NCBI RefSeq assembly: GCF_025685575.1
Contig: NZ_JAGSYD010000006.1
Location: 1 to 64,000, forward strand
DNA length: 64,000 bases
Source: Granulicella cerasi
GTDB taxonomy: Bacteria; Acidobacteriota; Terriglobia; Terriglobales; Acidobacteriaceae
Direction of reading: 5' to 3'
Below the pieces are notes generated by a model. The model ran no database searches and was not told the origin of the DNA. It saw nothing but the letters and a program-made list of their open reading frames with translations. Below are positions 38,108 through 47,026 of the stretch, one piece after another (positions within the stretch are counted from its first letter, which is position 1; every line of letters starts with the position of its first letter). The translations under genes were made by a program, and so were the position numbers.

Positions 38108-39739
38108 CTAGTAAGGCGAGCTCTTCGCCTTGGCGATAGGGATGGCCAGCACGAGCGAGTCGCGGTAGTCGATGGAAATGACAAGCTTCTGCAGAGTGCT
38201 GAAGCCGATGAGGCCAGATATGTTCACGCCGCCACTTGTCTCTAACTGATAGAGGGGCAGCGCGGGGACGTGCATGTATTGGTCGCGAACATGGGCGAAA
38301 GTGAGTGTGTAGTCGCCAGTATCCATAGATTCGCTCTTGCCGCTTAGGCCCACGACGGTCCTGCCTCCTGCCTCCACATTGGTAGCTTCGCGGGCCGCGT
38401 CGATGGAGATAACGCCTTGCGCGGAGGCTCCGGTATCCATGATGAACAGGCGCGCTGGGTGTTCATTCACGCTCGTCGGAAAAAGCAGCAGATGATGCTG
38501 TCGATATACGGGTGTCCACGTCGCGAACTGCGGTGGTGTGTAGCGATTGCGCGGCGTGGCGGGCTCGCGGTAGCCGAAGGTGGGAAGTGACGTGTTCTCT
38601 GCGGACTCGCCGGGGAGAGGCGGCAAGGGGGAGAGGCGCAATTGATGATGGTTGGCGTCGAGTGTCACGACCCAGGGAGCGAAGACGTCTGTGCCGATGA
38701 GGCCGTCCTGATGGAGTCGTTCGGAACGCATGATGTGAACCATGCAATTTTCGAACTCGAGAGCGCCGATGCGCAGTTTCTCAACGTGCGCAGTGTCTTC
38801 GGCCATGTTGCCGTCGCTTCCAACCCCAAACGTGGAGACGCGTGCTTCAGAGACAAGCCCGACAGCCTTTGCGAGGCGCTGGCTTATCGTAATGCCGGAC
38901 GCCCCCGTGTCGATTTGTAGCGTTGCCGGCTTATCGTTGAAGCTCATGTTCAGGCCGATCGAGAGTCCTGCATAGGTCATCGCTAGACCGACGTCGACCA
39001 TCGGGATCGTGGTTTTCTCGACGGGATGTGTGATGTGGCACGAACCCTTGCTGTAGCTCTGCGTCACGGCGAGGTCATGTTCTGCGGCGGCGCGATCTTT
39101 GGGGCTAAGATCGGTGCGTGCGAGATAGCGAATAGTGCGGTCAGTGATCTCGCTGGCAGAGAGGGAGTTGGCTTCGAACTCCTTCCAGGCTTTGGTGATG
39201 GTCGGATCGTTCGGCGCGAGTTGATGTGCGACGCGAAGTTGTTTCTGTTCGCTGACGTGTTGCTCGTTGAGATGGTTATAGCGAGCGATGTCGAAGTGAA
39301 TGCGGGCTGAGCAGGGATCAAGCTTCAACGCGGTTTCATACGCTGCGATGGCAAGGCTGATCTCCCCTCGCGAGAAGTGCGCCCACCCTACAAGCTCATT
39401 CAGGATCGCGCTTTGCGGGTATCGCTTCAGAGCTGCTTCCGCGTCAGTTAGAGCTCTGCGATATTGACGGCTGAAGATCCCTGCGCGAAGCAAGTCGCTT
39501 TGCGCTTTGACGAAGTCCGCTTCGGGAGCGGTGTCTGCCGAGAGGGCATCAGCGTTCTTCCGTGCGAGGTCGTAGGCTTCCTGAGCCTTCTTGTCTTTGA
39601 TGAGTTGCTGTACTGCGGTGAGATGTTCTTCCGGCTGGATGGTGCACGCGGTCTGGGCTTTCAGGCGCGCGGTGGTCAGCGTAGCCGTAAGAATAAAGAC
39701 GCTGGCGCGGAGGATGCGGTGGGGCAAAAAACTCAGCAA
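38108..39739 (-). CDS. Exported TPR protein with two retropepsin-like aspartic-protease domains (paralog 1)
   Basis: 543 aa; signal peptide about 1-29. TPR-like helical repeats cover about 36-200 (SAILNELVGWAHFSRGEISLAIAAYETALKLDP is a clear unit). Two aspartic-protease-like domains follow: the first with IDTGASGITIS (276-285) and QDGLIGTDVF (about 345), the second with MDTGASAQGVIS (434-445) and NISGLIGFSTLQKLVISIDYR near the C-terminus. In retropepsin-type enzymes two D-T/S-G halves form one active site, usually as a dimer; here two complete DTGA-containing halves are on one chain and could pair intramolecularly. Substrates unknown. The same architecture occurs at 42592-44229, on the same strand. 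Confidence 0.85.
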   Translation of the reverse strand: MLSFLPHRILRASVFILTATLTTARLKAQTACTIQPEEHLTAVQQLIKDKKAQEAYDLARKNADALSADTAPEADFVKAQSDLLRAGIFSRQYRRALTDAEAALKRYPQSAILNELVGWAHFSRGEISLAIAAYETALKLDPCSARIHFDIARYNHLNEQHVSEQKQLRVAHQLAPNDPTITKAWKEFEANSLSASEITDRTIRYLARTDLSPKDRAAAEHDLAVTQSYSKGSCHITHPVEKTTIPMVDVGLAMTYAGLSIGLNMSFNDKPATLQIDTGASGITISQRLAKAVGLVSEARVSTFGVGSDGNMAEDTAHVEKLRIGALEFENCMVHIMRSERLHQDGLIGTDVFAPWVVTLDANHHQLRLSPLPPLPGESAENTSLPTFGYREPATPRNRYTPPQFATWTPVYRQHHLLLFPTSVNEHPARLFIMDTGASAQGVISIDAAREATNVEAGGRTVVGLSGKSESMDTGDYTLTFAHVRDQYMHVPALPLYQLETSGGVNISGLIGFSTLQKLVISIDYRDSLVLAIPIAKAKSSPY

Positions 39740-39850
39740 AGCCGAAGGTCCTGAGATATCGCTGATGCGATGGAGTGATTGGGTTCTTCGATCCTACGGC
39801 ATAGTTGCCGCGTGAGAAAGCGCAGATCTCGATGAGCTGCTCTGCGAACA

Positions 39851-39900
39851 AAAAAATGACGCAGGCTGCTTCGCGATGGAGGTGCGAAGAAGCCTGCGTC
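39851..39900 (-). terminator. Intrinsic terminator of the GH39 gene
   Basis: On the minus strand GACGCAGGCT (39900-39891) pairs with AGCCTGCGTC (39867-39858); an inner CTTCGC/GCGAAG helix follows after one mismatch. A T-rich run (ATTTTTTTG) comes next, the usual U-tract. Confidence 0.88.
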
Positions 39901-39918
39901 CCATGGAGACGACCTTGT

Positions 39919-41478
39919 TTACCGTGGCGCGATCGTGACGAGCACTAACGCGTTCGGTGTGAGCTTGAGGGTGAGTTTGCCGTTGGAGAGCTTGGCGCGC
40001 TCGGGGGCGGGAAGTGCGGTCTCGGCGTTCAGCTTGGTGACCTGCGCTTCGGTGGGATAGTCCGGCGCGCCGATGGCCCAGAACTTCGGCAGCACGTTAC
40101 CGTGCGTGGCGTCCACGCGCTCGATTGTCAGGCTTGCATTGGGAGCGACACCCTTCAGGTCGAGCTCGATGGTCTTCTCGGGGCCGTGGATGCCGGCGTC
40201 GGCCTTCGTGCGGCCTTCGCTGTCCACTTCGTTCTTCTCGTTGGCGGCGTCGGGATCGACGATGTTCCATGCGGCGATGACGAGCGAACCGTCGGCGCGG
40301 CGCGTGATGATCGCGTCGTCCGAGGTGGAGGCGATGCGCTTCTCGCCGAGCTTATGCAGCAGCGCGTAGTCGTAGAACGCCGGCTTGTTGATGCCCCACT
40401 TGCCGCGAATGCCGAACTGTCCGCTCATGGGGTGGAGGATGGGGCCGCCTTCTTCGAAAACATCGGAGAAGGTCCACCAGCTCATCTCGTCCACGAAGCC
40501 ATCGCACTGGCGGATGGTGTTGGCCAGTCCGGGGCCGGTGAAGATGGTGTCGCGCGAGTTGTTCTGGCCCTGCACGCTCCACTCGGTCCAGAAGAGGGGA
40601 ACGTTAGGCATGGCGGAGGCCTTGATCTGGTCGTGCACCTTGGCGATGGCCTTGCAGACGCGCTCGTCCTTCGGCATGTCCATCGTCTTGTCGAAGTAGT
40701 CTTCGGTGGAGTCGTCCGCGTAGCCGTGGGTGGAGACGAAGTCTACCGGCGCATGGTTCGCGTTCATGTAGGCGATGAACTCGGGGATCCAATGCGCGGA
40801 GGAGGTGGCCGGCCCGCCGACGCGGAGGCGCGGGCTGACGGACTTCAGCGTCTTCGCCGTGTTGGCGTAGAACTCGAAGTAGGTCTTCTGCTGCGGAACG
40901 CCGATCCAGAAGTCCAGATTCGGTTCATTCCACACTTCGAAGTACCACTGCGAGACTTCGTCGATGCCGTGGCGCTCGATCATGTGCTGTGCGAACGCGC
41001 GCATGAAGTCGTTCCAGCGCGCCATGCTCTTGGGGCCGGAGACGTTCTGCTTGTACCAGAAGGCGTGGAGGGCGTCGGGGTTGTAGGCGAGTGCTTTCGG
41101 CATGAAGCTGAGCTCGACGAGCGGGCGCACGTGGCGCTTCAGCAGGCCGTCGTAGATCTCGTCCACGGTGGACCAGTTGTAGTGCGGCTTGCCGTCGATG
41201 TCTTCGGTGTAAACGCCGTTCTCGTCGTGGAAGATTCCGTGGAAGCGGGCGTATTCGAAGCCCGTGACTTCGTGCACGGCTTCCAGGTCTTTGCGATAGG
41301 GCTCGCGCAGCGCGAGGTGCGCGCGGCCGGAGCCGAAGACGTGTTCCCAGAAGTGCGGGAAGGGCGTCGTCGCGGCGTTGGCATCGACGGCGATGTGTTC
41401 TGTCGGCGTTTGTTGAGCAGCAAGTGGAAGCGTGGCGCAAAGTAGCGCAGTTGAGAGCAATCGTTTGCCTAAAGGCAT
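39919..41478 (-). CDS. Secreted glycoside hydrolase family 39 (beta-xylosidase type)
   Basis: 519 aa; signal peptide about 1-22 (LLSTALLCATLPLAAQ). TIM-barrel glycosidase of clan GH-A: acid/base glutamate E185 in FEVWNEPNLDFW and nucleophile E299 in PLFWTEWSVQ. Other GH39 marks: FWEHVFGSGRAHLALR near the N-terminus, FEYARFHGIFHDENGVY, DFVSTHGYA and SWWTFSDVFEEGGP. A C-terminal beta-sandwich (about 400-519) completes the usual architecture. Family activities are beta-xylosidase and alpha-iduronidase; xylan degradation is the more likely role in a soil bacterium. It is single, between the two aspartic-protease paralogs, divergent from the phosphoesterase at 41601. Confidence 0.9.
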   Translation of the reverse strand: MPLGKRLLSTALLCATLPLAAQQTPTEHIAVDANAATTPFPHFWEHVFGSGRAHLALREPYRKDLEAVHEVTGFEYARFHGIFHDENGVYTEDIDGKPHYNWSTVDEIYDGLLKRHVRPLVELSFMPKALAYNPDALHAFWYKQNVSGPKSMARWNDFMRAFAQHMIERHGIDEVSQWYFEVWNEPNLDFWIGVPQQKTYFEFYANTAKTLKSVSPRLRVGGPATSSAHWIPEFIAYMNANHAPVDFVSTHGYADDSTEDYFDKTMDMPKDERVCKAIAKVHDQIKASAMPNVPLFWTEWSVQGQNNSRDTIFTGPGLANTIRQCDGFVDEMSWWTFSDVFEEGGPILHPMSGQFGIRGKWGINKPAFYDYALLHKLGEKRIASTSDDAIITRRADGSLVIAAWNIVDPDAANEKNEVDSEGRTKADAGIHGPEKTIELDLKGVAPNASLTIERVDATHGNVLPKFWAIGAPDYPTEAQVTKLNAETALPAPERAKLSNGKLTLKLTPNALVLVTIAPR

Positions 41479-41600
41479 AAAAGGAGGTCTCCTCAGGTGT
41501 CGGCAACACAGTACACGATTTGATGGACAATGCGCCAGTGCATCGCAAAGCGACTGTGATTTTCAAATGCTGTTCACATCGCATGGATAGAGTGCAGAGC

Positions 41601-42545
41601 ATGGACTCCTTTGCTCGCTCTCTTTCGCGCCGCCGTTTTCTGGCGGGTGCTGGCGCTGCCGCATCCGTTGCCGCACTCTCGCCTTCGCTCGCCGTCGCCG
41701 CCACGGCGAAGAAGCATGAAGATTTCAACTTCGTGTTTCTGACGGACACGCACATTGAGCCGGAGTTGAATGCTTCGCAGGGCTGCTCCATGGCGTTCAG
41801 GCAGATGAGCAAGGAGCATGCGGACTTCGCGTTGCAGGGTGGCGACCATGTGTTCGATTCGCTGGGCGTACCGACGACGCGCTCGCTGGCTTTGTTTGAT
41901 CTGTATGAGAAGACGCAGCAGGACCTGGGGCTGAAGACGTATCACACGATCGGCAACCACGATGTGATCGGCGTATACGCGAAGAGCGGCGTGGCGCTAA
42001 ACGATCCGTTGTTCGGCAAGAAGTACTATGCCGACCACATCAGCCCGCTGTACTACAGCTTCGATCACAAGGGCGTGCACTTTGTCGTGCTGGACTCGAT
42101 CGGCATCACGGCGGACCGCCATTACGAAGGACGCATCGATGATGCGCAGATTGCGTGGCTGGCGAAGGACCTCGCCGCGCAGGGCAGCGAGAAGCCGGTG
42201 ATCGTGAGCACGCATATCCCGCTGGTGACGGCGATGGAATGCTACGTCGAGCCCGACAAGAAGCCGTCGGTGCACTCGGGGCCGATTGTGAACTCGAAGG
42301 ACGTGATTCAACTCTTCGAGGGCCACAACGTGATCGGTGTGCTGCAAGGCCATACGCACATCAACGAGCAGGTGACCTGGCATGGCGTGCCGTACGTGAC
42401 CTCAGGCGCTGTGAGCGGCAACTGGTGGCACGGAACGCACATGGGAGCGCCGGAAGGTTACACCATGGTCAGCGTGCGCAACGGCAATATGGAGACGCGT
42501 TACGAGACGTACGGCTTCAAGTCCGTGGACCCGAAGAATACGTAA
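41601..42545 (+). CDS. Tat-exported calcineurin-like metallophosphoesterase
   Basis: 314 aa from ATG 41601; an ATG at 41583 would add six residues. The N-terminus has a twin-arginine signal, SLSRRRFLAGAGAAASVAAL, so it should be exported folded, via TatBC (24069-25485). Metallophosphoesterase motifs in order: FLTDTHIEP (D-x-H), GGDHVFD (G-D), GNHDVIG (G-N-H-D), VSTHIPL (H) and LQGHTHINEQ (G-H-x-H). These form a two-metal site. Close relatives include purple-acid-phosphatase-like and 3',5'-cyclic-AMP phosphodiesterase-like enzymes; the substrate cannot be read. Divergent from the GH39 gene; terminated at 42549. Confidence 0.9.
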   Translation: MDSFARSLSRRRFLAGAGAAASVAALSPSLAVAATAKKHEDFNFVFLTDTHIEPELNASQGCSMAFRQMSKEHADFALQGGDHVFDSLGVPTTRSLALFDLYEKTQQDLGLKTYHTIGNHDVIGVYAKSGVALNDPLFGKKYYADHISPLYYSFDHKGVHFVVLDSIGITADRHYEGRIDDAQIAWLAKDLAAQGSEKPVIVSTHIPLVTAMECYVEPDKKPSVHSGPIVNSKDVIQLFEGHNVIGVLQGHTHINEQVTWHGVPYVTSGAVSGNWWHGTHMGAPEGYTMVSVRNGNMETRYETYGFKSVDPKNT

Positions 42546-42548
42546 GCA

Positions 42549-42577
42549 GAAAGCGTCGCCATCATGGCGACGCTTTC
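42549..42577. terminator. Hairpin terminator between phosphoesterase and second aspartic-protease gene
   Basis: GAAAGCGTCGCC (42549-42560), ATCAT loop, exact complement GGCGACGCTTTC (42566-42577). It lies between two convergent genes, so it can serve both. Confidence 0.85.
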
Positions 42578-42591
42578 GTCCTGCGCAGTTC

Positions 42592-44229
42592 TTAGAAGCG
42601 AACGATGTCGTGGTTGGGATCGTAGTTCAGCTTGACCATGTTGTCGCGGTAGTCGATGGTGATGGTGAGGCGTTGCAGCGTCGGCAATCCGAAGAGGCCG
42701 TCGGTTTCAAAGCCGATGTTGTGCGAGAGAGACTTGTTATCGAGCACGAAGTACTCGGCACCGGGCAGGATCAGGTTGGCGACGCGCATGGCCGAGTAGT
42801 CCGACTCCCACACCTTCTTGACCTTTCCGGAGAGTCCGGTGAACTCCACGTCCGAGCCATGCAGCTTGCCGATTTCCTTGGCCATTGCCGGCGAGATGTT
42901 GGTCGCGCTCGCGCCCGTGTCCATGATCAGATAGTGATCGCGATCGCTCAGCTTGTTCTTCTTGTCGACCCAGGTGGAGGGCAACAGGATGTCGTGACCG
43001 ATGCGCGCCACGGGGATGAAGCCCTTCAACTCAGGGGCGTTCACATACGCGTCCTGCGGGTGATAGGTGTCTTCGCTGGCTTCCGGGTTCGCGGTTTCGA
43101 GCTTCGTATCCTGATTGGCTTCGTTGGGGCGCTTCGGCAGGGGAGCAAGCCGCAGCGTCGCGTTCGGGTAGTCGAGAGTGACGAGCCAGTTCTGGAAAAC
43201 GTCCATGCCGATCAGGCCATCGATGGACATGTGGCTCTTCTTGTCGTCATAGACTTCGACCATGCAGTCTTCGAACTGCACATCGCCGATGCGGATCGTC
43301 TTGACGTGGGTGAGGTAGGAGTCCGCGGAGCCCTCGTCGCCAACGCCTTCCACCGTGCGCTGAATCTCAGGCTTGAGGCCGAGGGAGTGAGCGGCCTCTT
43401 TCGTCAGGAGAATACCCGACGCTCCGGTGTCGATCTGCATGCGGCGACGTTTGCCGTTGAGCGAAACGTCGAGGCCATAGGCGATGGGATGTCTCGAGTC
43501 ACCGAACATCGGTGCCATGGCCGCCTTCGCGGTCTCTGAAGTCGAGGTGATGTGGCACTCGTTGACGTGCCTCGCCTTGAGGTGCTCCGCGATGTTGTTA
43601 AAGCTCGCCTTCTCGTCCTCGGCCAGTGAGTTCGGGCCCGTGAGGTACTTCTCCAGTTCCTCGAGGCGCTTCTTCCGAGGTTGATAGAACATCCAATCGC
43701 GGTGGATCAACTCATCGTGTGGGCTGAGCCGGGCGGCCAGGTCGAGTTGGTGAGCGGCGGTAGCGTAGAACGCTCGCAGCTCAGCGACATTTGCCAAGGC
43801 CGCATGAGCCCTGGCGTCGCAGGGGTTTTGCATGACGGCCTTATTGGCGATGCGCTGCGCCTCATCGGCGTTTCCGGCCCGGTAGTACATCTCCGATTGC
43901 GCTACGAGGGATAGAGAGTTGTCCGGAAACTTCTTCAGCATCGCGTCGGACGCGGCGCGTGCTTCGGGCACCATGTCTTCGCCGATGTAGGCGCGCACCA
44001 GGCCGAGATGATCTTCGATGTTGGAGGCATCCTTAGCGATGGCTGCCTGATAAAGCAACTCCGCATCTTTGTAGCGATGCGAGGAGATCATCGTTTCGCC
44101 CTCGGTCGGCTCTGCAGTGATGACTGCACACGACCTTCGGACGGGAGCCTGAGCATGGAGGCTGGAGGGATTCAGGGAAAGCGACAACAATGACGCGACC
44201 GACAGCGCAGCGAGGGAAAAGGTCTTCAT
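42592..44229 (-). CDS. Exported TPR protein with two retropepsin-like aspartic-protease domains (paralog 2)
   Basis: 545 aa; signal peptide about 1-27. TPR-like helices at about 40-190 (GETMISSHRYKDAELLYQAAIAKDASNIEDHLGLVRAYIGE; EMYYRAGNADEAQRIANKAVMQNPCDARAHAALANVAELR). Two aspartic-protease domains: IDTGASGILLT (266-276) with SIDGLIGMDVFQNWLVTLDY (about 335), and MDTGASATNISP (436-447) with ETDGLFGLPTLQRLTITIDYRDNMVKL at the C-terminus. The same domain order, spacing and closing motif as the protein at 38108-39739 show they are paralogs, and both are exported. The GH39 and phosphoesterase genes lie between them. A role in regulated envelope proteolysis is possible, but no substrate is known. 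Confidence 0.85.
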   Translation of the reverse strand: MKTFSLAALSVASLLSLSLNPSSLHAQAPVRRSCAVITAEPTEGETMISSHRYKDAELLYQAAIAKDASNIEDHLGLVRAYIGEDMVPEARAASDAMLKKFPDNSLSLVAQSEMYYRAGNADEAQRIANKAVMQNPCDARAHAALANVAELRAFYATAAHQLDLAARLSPHDELIHRDWMFYQPRKKRLEELEKYLTGPNSLAEDEKASFNNIAEHLKARHVNECHITSTSETAKAAMAPMFGDSRHPIAYGLDVSLNGKRRRMQIDTGASGILLTKEAAHSLGLKPEIQRTVEGVGDEGSADSYLTHVKTIRIGDVQFEDCMVEVYDDKKSHMSIDGLIGMDVFQNWLVTLDYPNATLRLAPLPKRPNEANQDTKLETANPEASEDTYHPQDAYVNAPELKGFIPVARIGHDILLPSTWVDKKNKLSDRDHYLIMDTGASATNISPAMAKEIGKLHGSDVEFTGLSGKVKKVWESDYSAMRVANLILPGAEYFVLDNKSLSHNIGFETDGLFGLPTLQRLTITIDYRDNMVKLNYDPNHDIVRF

Positions 44230-44275
44230 GGAGGTTTAGGAAGACTCTACGCGATGTACTTCGTCGCGGCAAGAC

Positions 44276-45115
44276 TTAGAGCGTCTTGTTGGTGGACTTA
44301 GCAGTCCTCTGATTCAATCGCTTGCGCATGGTGGCGATGGCCTCCGGGCTTTGGTCGATCAGCAGGTAGCGGCGTCCGTGCTTCTCGGCCGCGACGCCGG
44401 TGGTGCCGGAGCCTGCGAAGAAGTCGAGCACGAGATCGCCCGGGTTCGAGTGCACCTTGATGATGCGCTCGAGGATGCCGAGCGGCTTCTGCGTAGGGTA
44501 GCCGGTCTTCTCTTTCCCGGTGGGGGAGACGATGGTGTGCCACCAGACGTCCGTTGGAGTCTTGCCGCGCGCGGCCTTCTCTTTGCCGACGAGCTTCGGC
44601 GCCATGTAGGGTATGCGGTCGGCAGCGGCGAGGTTGAAGGTGTAGTGGGTCGGGTGCTTGGTGTACCAGAAGATCGTGTCGTGCTTGGTGGGCCAGCGTT
44701 TGCTCGGGCGCGCGCCGTAGTCATAGGCCCAGATGATTTCGTTCTGGAAGCAGTCGCGGCCGAAGACTTCGTCGAGCATCACTTTGCAGTAGTGGCTCTC
44801 TCGCGGGTCGATGTGCAGGAAGAGCGAGCCCTGCGCGGTGAGGATACGGCGGGCCTCTTCAACGCGTGGACGCAGGAAGCCGATGTAGTCGTCAAAGTCG
44901 TCCTCATAACGAGGATGGTCGCCGGTGGATTCGATGCGGTATCGGCGGCCGCCAAAGGCCACGCGCTCGCTGGAATCATCGCGAACGGCCTTCATGCGGC
45001 GACGCTTCTGCACCATGCCGGTGTTGAAGGGCGGGTCGATGTACATGAGCTCGACGGACTCGGACGCGAGCTGGCGCAGGGCGCGGAGATTTTCGCTTTT
45101 GAGGATCTTGTTCAC
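44276..45115 (-). CDS. Solitary DNA methyltransferase, beta class (N4-cytosine/N6-adenine)
   Basis: 279 aa. Catalytic motif IV D-P-P-F (27-30, IDPPFNTG) comes before the SAM motif I FAGSGTTG (233-240), the permuted beta-class order found in CcrM and MboII-type enzymes. Motifs in between include HIDPRESHYCKVMLDEVFG and PTQKPLGILERIIKVHSNPGDLVLDF. The short region between them supplies target recognition. D-P-P-F is seen in both N6-adenine and N4-cytosine enzymes, so the modified base is uncertain. No restriction endonuclease is adjacent, so it looks like an orphan methyltransferase with a regulatory or protective role. Divergent from maoC. Confidence 0.9.
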   Translation of the reverse strand: MNKILKSENLRALRQLASESVELMYIDPPFNTGMVQKRRRMKAVRDDSSERVAFGGRRYRIESTGDHPRYEDDFDDYIGFLRPRVEEARRILTAQGSLFLHIDPRESHYCKVMLDEVFGRDCFQNEIIWAYDYGARPSKRWPTKHDTIFWYTKHPTHYTFNLAAADRIPYMAPKLVGKEKAARGKTPTDVWWHTIVSPTGKEKTGYPTQKPLGILERIIKVHSNPGDLVLDFFAGSGTTGVAAEKHGRRYLLIDQSPEAIATMRKRLNQRTAKSTNKTL

Positions 45116-45252
45116 GGTCGCGTGTCGTGTTTGAGTTTAAGCTGTTGCTTCGCCCGACACGAAGCGAAAGAGTGCGCGATCATCGGACGTGATGCGCGAC
45201 GATCGCACCGGCATCGGAATAGACTGGCTCCCACAACGGAGGAGGGCACTGG

Positions 45253-45714
45253 ATGGACACCCTGAAAGAGCTGTACTTTGAAGACCTGTACCCCGGCATG
45301 ACGTTCACCTCGCCACGCACGTATAAGGTGACGGCTGAAGAGATCAAGCAATTCGCTGAGCAGTACGATCCGCAACCGTTCCACCTGGACGAAGCTGCGG
45401 GCGAGAGCTCCTTCTTCAAGGGCCTGGCGGCCTCGGGATGGCTTACCGCAGCGATCGTCATGCGCTTGCGCGTGGAGTCGATCAAGATTGCTGGCGGCAT
45501 CATCGGCGCCGGCGTGGAAGAGATGCGCTGGCTGCTGCCGGTGCGCCCCGATGATGTGTTGCGCACGGAGAGCGAGTTGCTGTCGACGCGCCACTCTCAG
45601 TCGCGACCGACGTTTGGCATTGTGCGTTCGCGGACGACGGTTTACAACCAGCGCGAAGAGGTAGTCATGCGCTCGATTGTGAACTTCCTCGCGCCGCTGC
45701 GTGGAGCGAAGTAA
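45253..45714 (+). CDS. MaoC-family hot-dog dehydratase
   Basis: 153 aa; ATG 45253 follows ACGGAGGAGGGCACTGG. Single hot-dog domain with the hydratase-2 motif: YDPQPFHLDEAAGESSFFKGLAASGWLTAAIVMRL, where Asp and His of D-P-Q-P-F-H are the catalytic pair of (R)-specific enoyl-CoA hydratases. GAGVEEMRWLLPVRPDDVLRTESELLSTRHSQSRP and the closing strand are also typical. It probably hydrates short enoyl-CoA or a related thioester; the acyl chain is unknown. Monocistronic, with a terminator at 45732. Confidence 0.92.
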   Translation: MDTLKELYFEDLYPGMTFTSPRTYKVTAEEIKQFAEQYDPQPFHLDEAAGESSFFKGLAASGWLTAAIVMRLRVESIKIAGGIIGAGVEEMRWLLPVRPDDVLRTESELLSTRHSQSRPTFGIVRSRTTVYNQREEVVMRSIVNFLAPLRGAK

Positions 45715-45731
45715 CCGACGGGAATTCAAAG

Positions 45732-45762
45732 AAGCGGCGCCGGAGACGGTGCCGCTTTCTGT
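45732..45762 (+). terminator. Intrinsic terminator after the MaoC gene
   Basis: AAGCGGCGCCG (45732-45742), GAGA loop, CGGTGCCGCTT (45747-45757), with one G-U pair, then TCTGTT. Confidence 0.8.
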
Positions 45763-45941
45763 TGCAGCCCGTATGTCAGCGGATGAGTTTTCAGCGAGTA
45801 AGTCGTAGCGTGGCGATGATTCAGTTTCGTCATGCGCGAAACGCGAATCGCCTACGGGGATGACAAACAAAACTCGCGCCATCGCATGACGGCGCGGGGC
45901 TGATTGTCACAGTGCCGAGCGGTATTCTGAAAGCCGTGAAG

Positions 45942-46955
45942 ATGTCGGTACTAGCTTCGGGATCCAAGGGCAACTGCTCGATCATCAGCGCGGCGGGAAC
46001 GTCGGTGCTGGTGGACGCGGGGCTGAGCTGCCGCGAGATTCTGAAGCGCATGGCGATGGTTGGGGAAGACCCCGCTCGCCTCGATGCCATCCTGATCACG
46101 CACGAGCATCTGGACCATGTTGCGGGGCTTTCAGTGCTGGCGCGACGGCTGAAGATCCCGGTGTTCTTCACCGAGGCGACGCATCGCGCATGGATGCGCA
46201 TGGTGCGTCCGCGACAGACGATGACGTACGCGCAATGGCTGGCGAAGATTCAGAGCGAGAAGGAGCAGCGCGAGGCTGCGGCGATCGCTCAACACGCTCC
46301 GGCACACACGGTGCTGGCGGACGAAGCGATCGTTGAAGAGAGCATTGCGGCGGAGGACGCTGAAGCGCTCGAAACGTTGATCGCTGCGGCGACCGAAGCC
46401 GAGTGCGAGCCCGCTGAAGCCGCCAAAGATAAGCCCGATCCCGCGTTTCTGCCTGCGGTGGAGTACTTCCAGGCCGGCCAGCCGTTCCGCATCGGCTCGC
46501 TGGAGGTGAACCCCTTCACGATCCCGCATGACGCCGCGGATCCGTGCGGCTTTGTGTTTCATGCGACGACGGAAACGATTCGGATGGCGATTGCGACGGA
46601 CCTGGGCTATATGCCGCCGAACGTGAAGCTTGCGCTGAAGAACGTCGACGTGATGTTGCTGGAGTCGAACCACGACCTCGAGATGCTGAAGGACGGCCCG
46701 TATCCATGGAGCGTGAAGCAGCGCGTGCTCTCGCGCGTGGGGCATCTGTCGAACGACGCCACAGCGGAGTATCTGCTGCGCGACTACGACGGCGGAGCGC
46801 ATACGATCGTGCTGGGACACCTGAGCGAGTCCAATAATCTGCCCGAACTGGCGCGCATCGCCGCCGAACGCGCGCTGGGAAATCGCCTGAGCCTGCTTGG
46901 AAACCGCGTCGTTCTGGCCGCGCAGCACGAGCCGATCGAGCCGATCCAGCTATAG
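45942..46955 (+). CDS. Metallo-beta-lactamase-fold hydrolase, WalJ/YycJ-like, with internal insertion
   Basis: 337 aa from ATG 45942; a GTG two codons earlier is an equal candidate. The opening MSVLASGSKGNCSIISAAGTSVLVDAGLSCREI and the metal motif ITHEHLDHVAGL are typical of YycJ/WalJ, which acts as a double-strand DNA exonuclease. Further marks: FTIPHDAADPCGFVF, DLGYMPPNVKLALKNVDVMLLESNHD, GHLSNDATAEYLL and LGHLSESNNLPELA. Between the second strand pair a roughly 75-residue Ala/Glu-rich insertion (about 85-165) is not present in typical members of about 260 aa. The catalytic core on both sides of it is intact. Role inferred from family. Confidence 0.85.
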   Translation: MSVLASGSKGNCSIISAAGTSVLVDAGLSCREILKRMAMVGEDPARLDAILITHEHLDHVAGLSVLARRLKIPVFFTEATHRAWMRMVRPRQTMTYAQWLAKIQSEKEQREAAAIAQHAPAHTVLADEAIVEESIAAEDAEALETLIAAATEAECEPAEAAKDKPDPAFLPAVEYFQAGQPFRIGSLEVNPFTIPHDAADPCGFVFHATTETIRMAIATDLGYMPPNVKLALKNVDVMLLESNHDLEMLKDGPYPWSVKQRVLSRVGHLSNDATAEYLLRDYDGGAHTIVLGHLSESNNLPELARIAAERALGNRLSLLGNRVVLAAQHEPIEPIQL

Positions 46956-47026
46956 CGTTCGCAGCACCGCCGGCAATTGCGGCTTTCGTTCCCCGTGAGC
47001 ATCTAGTAAACTAGGTAGAACGATCC

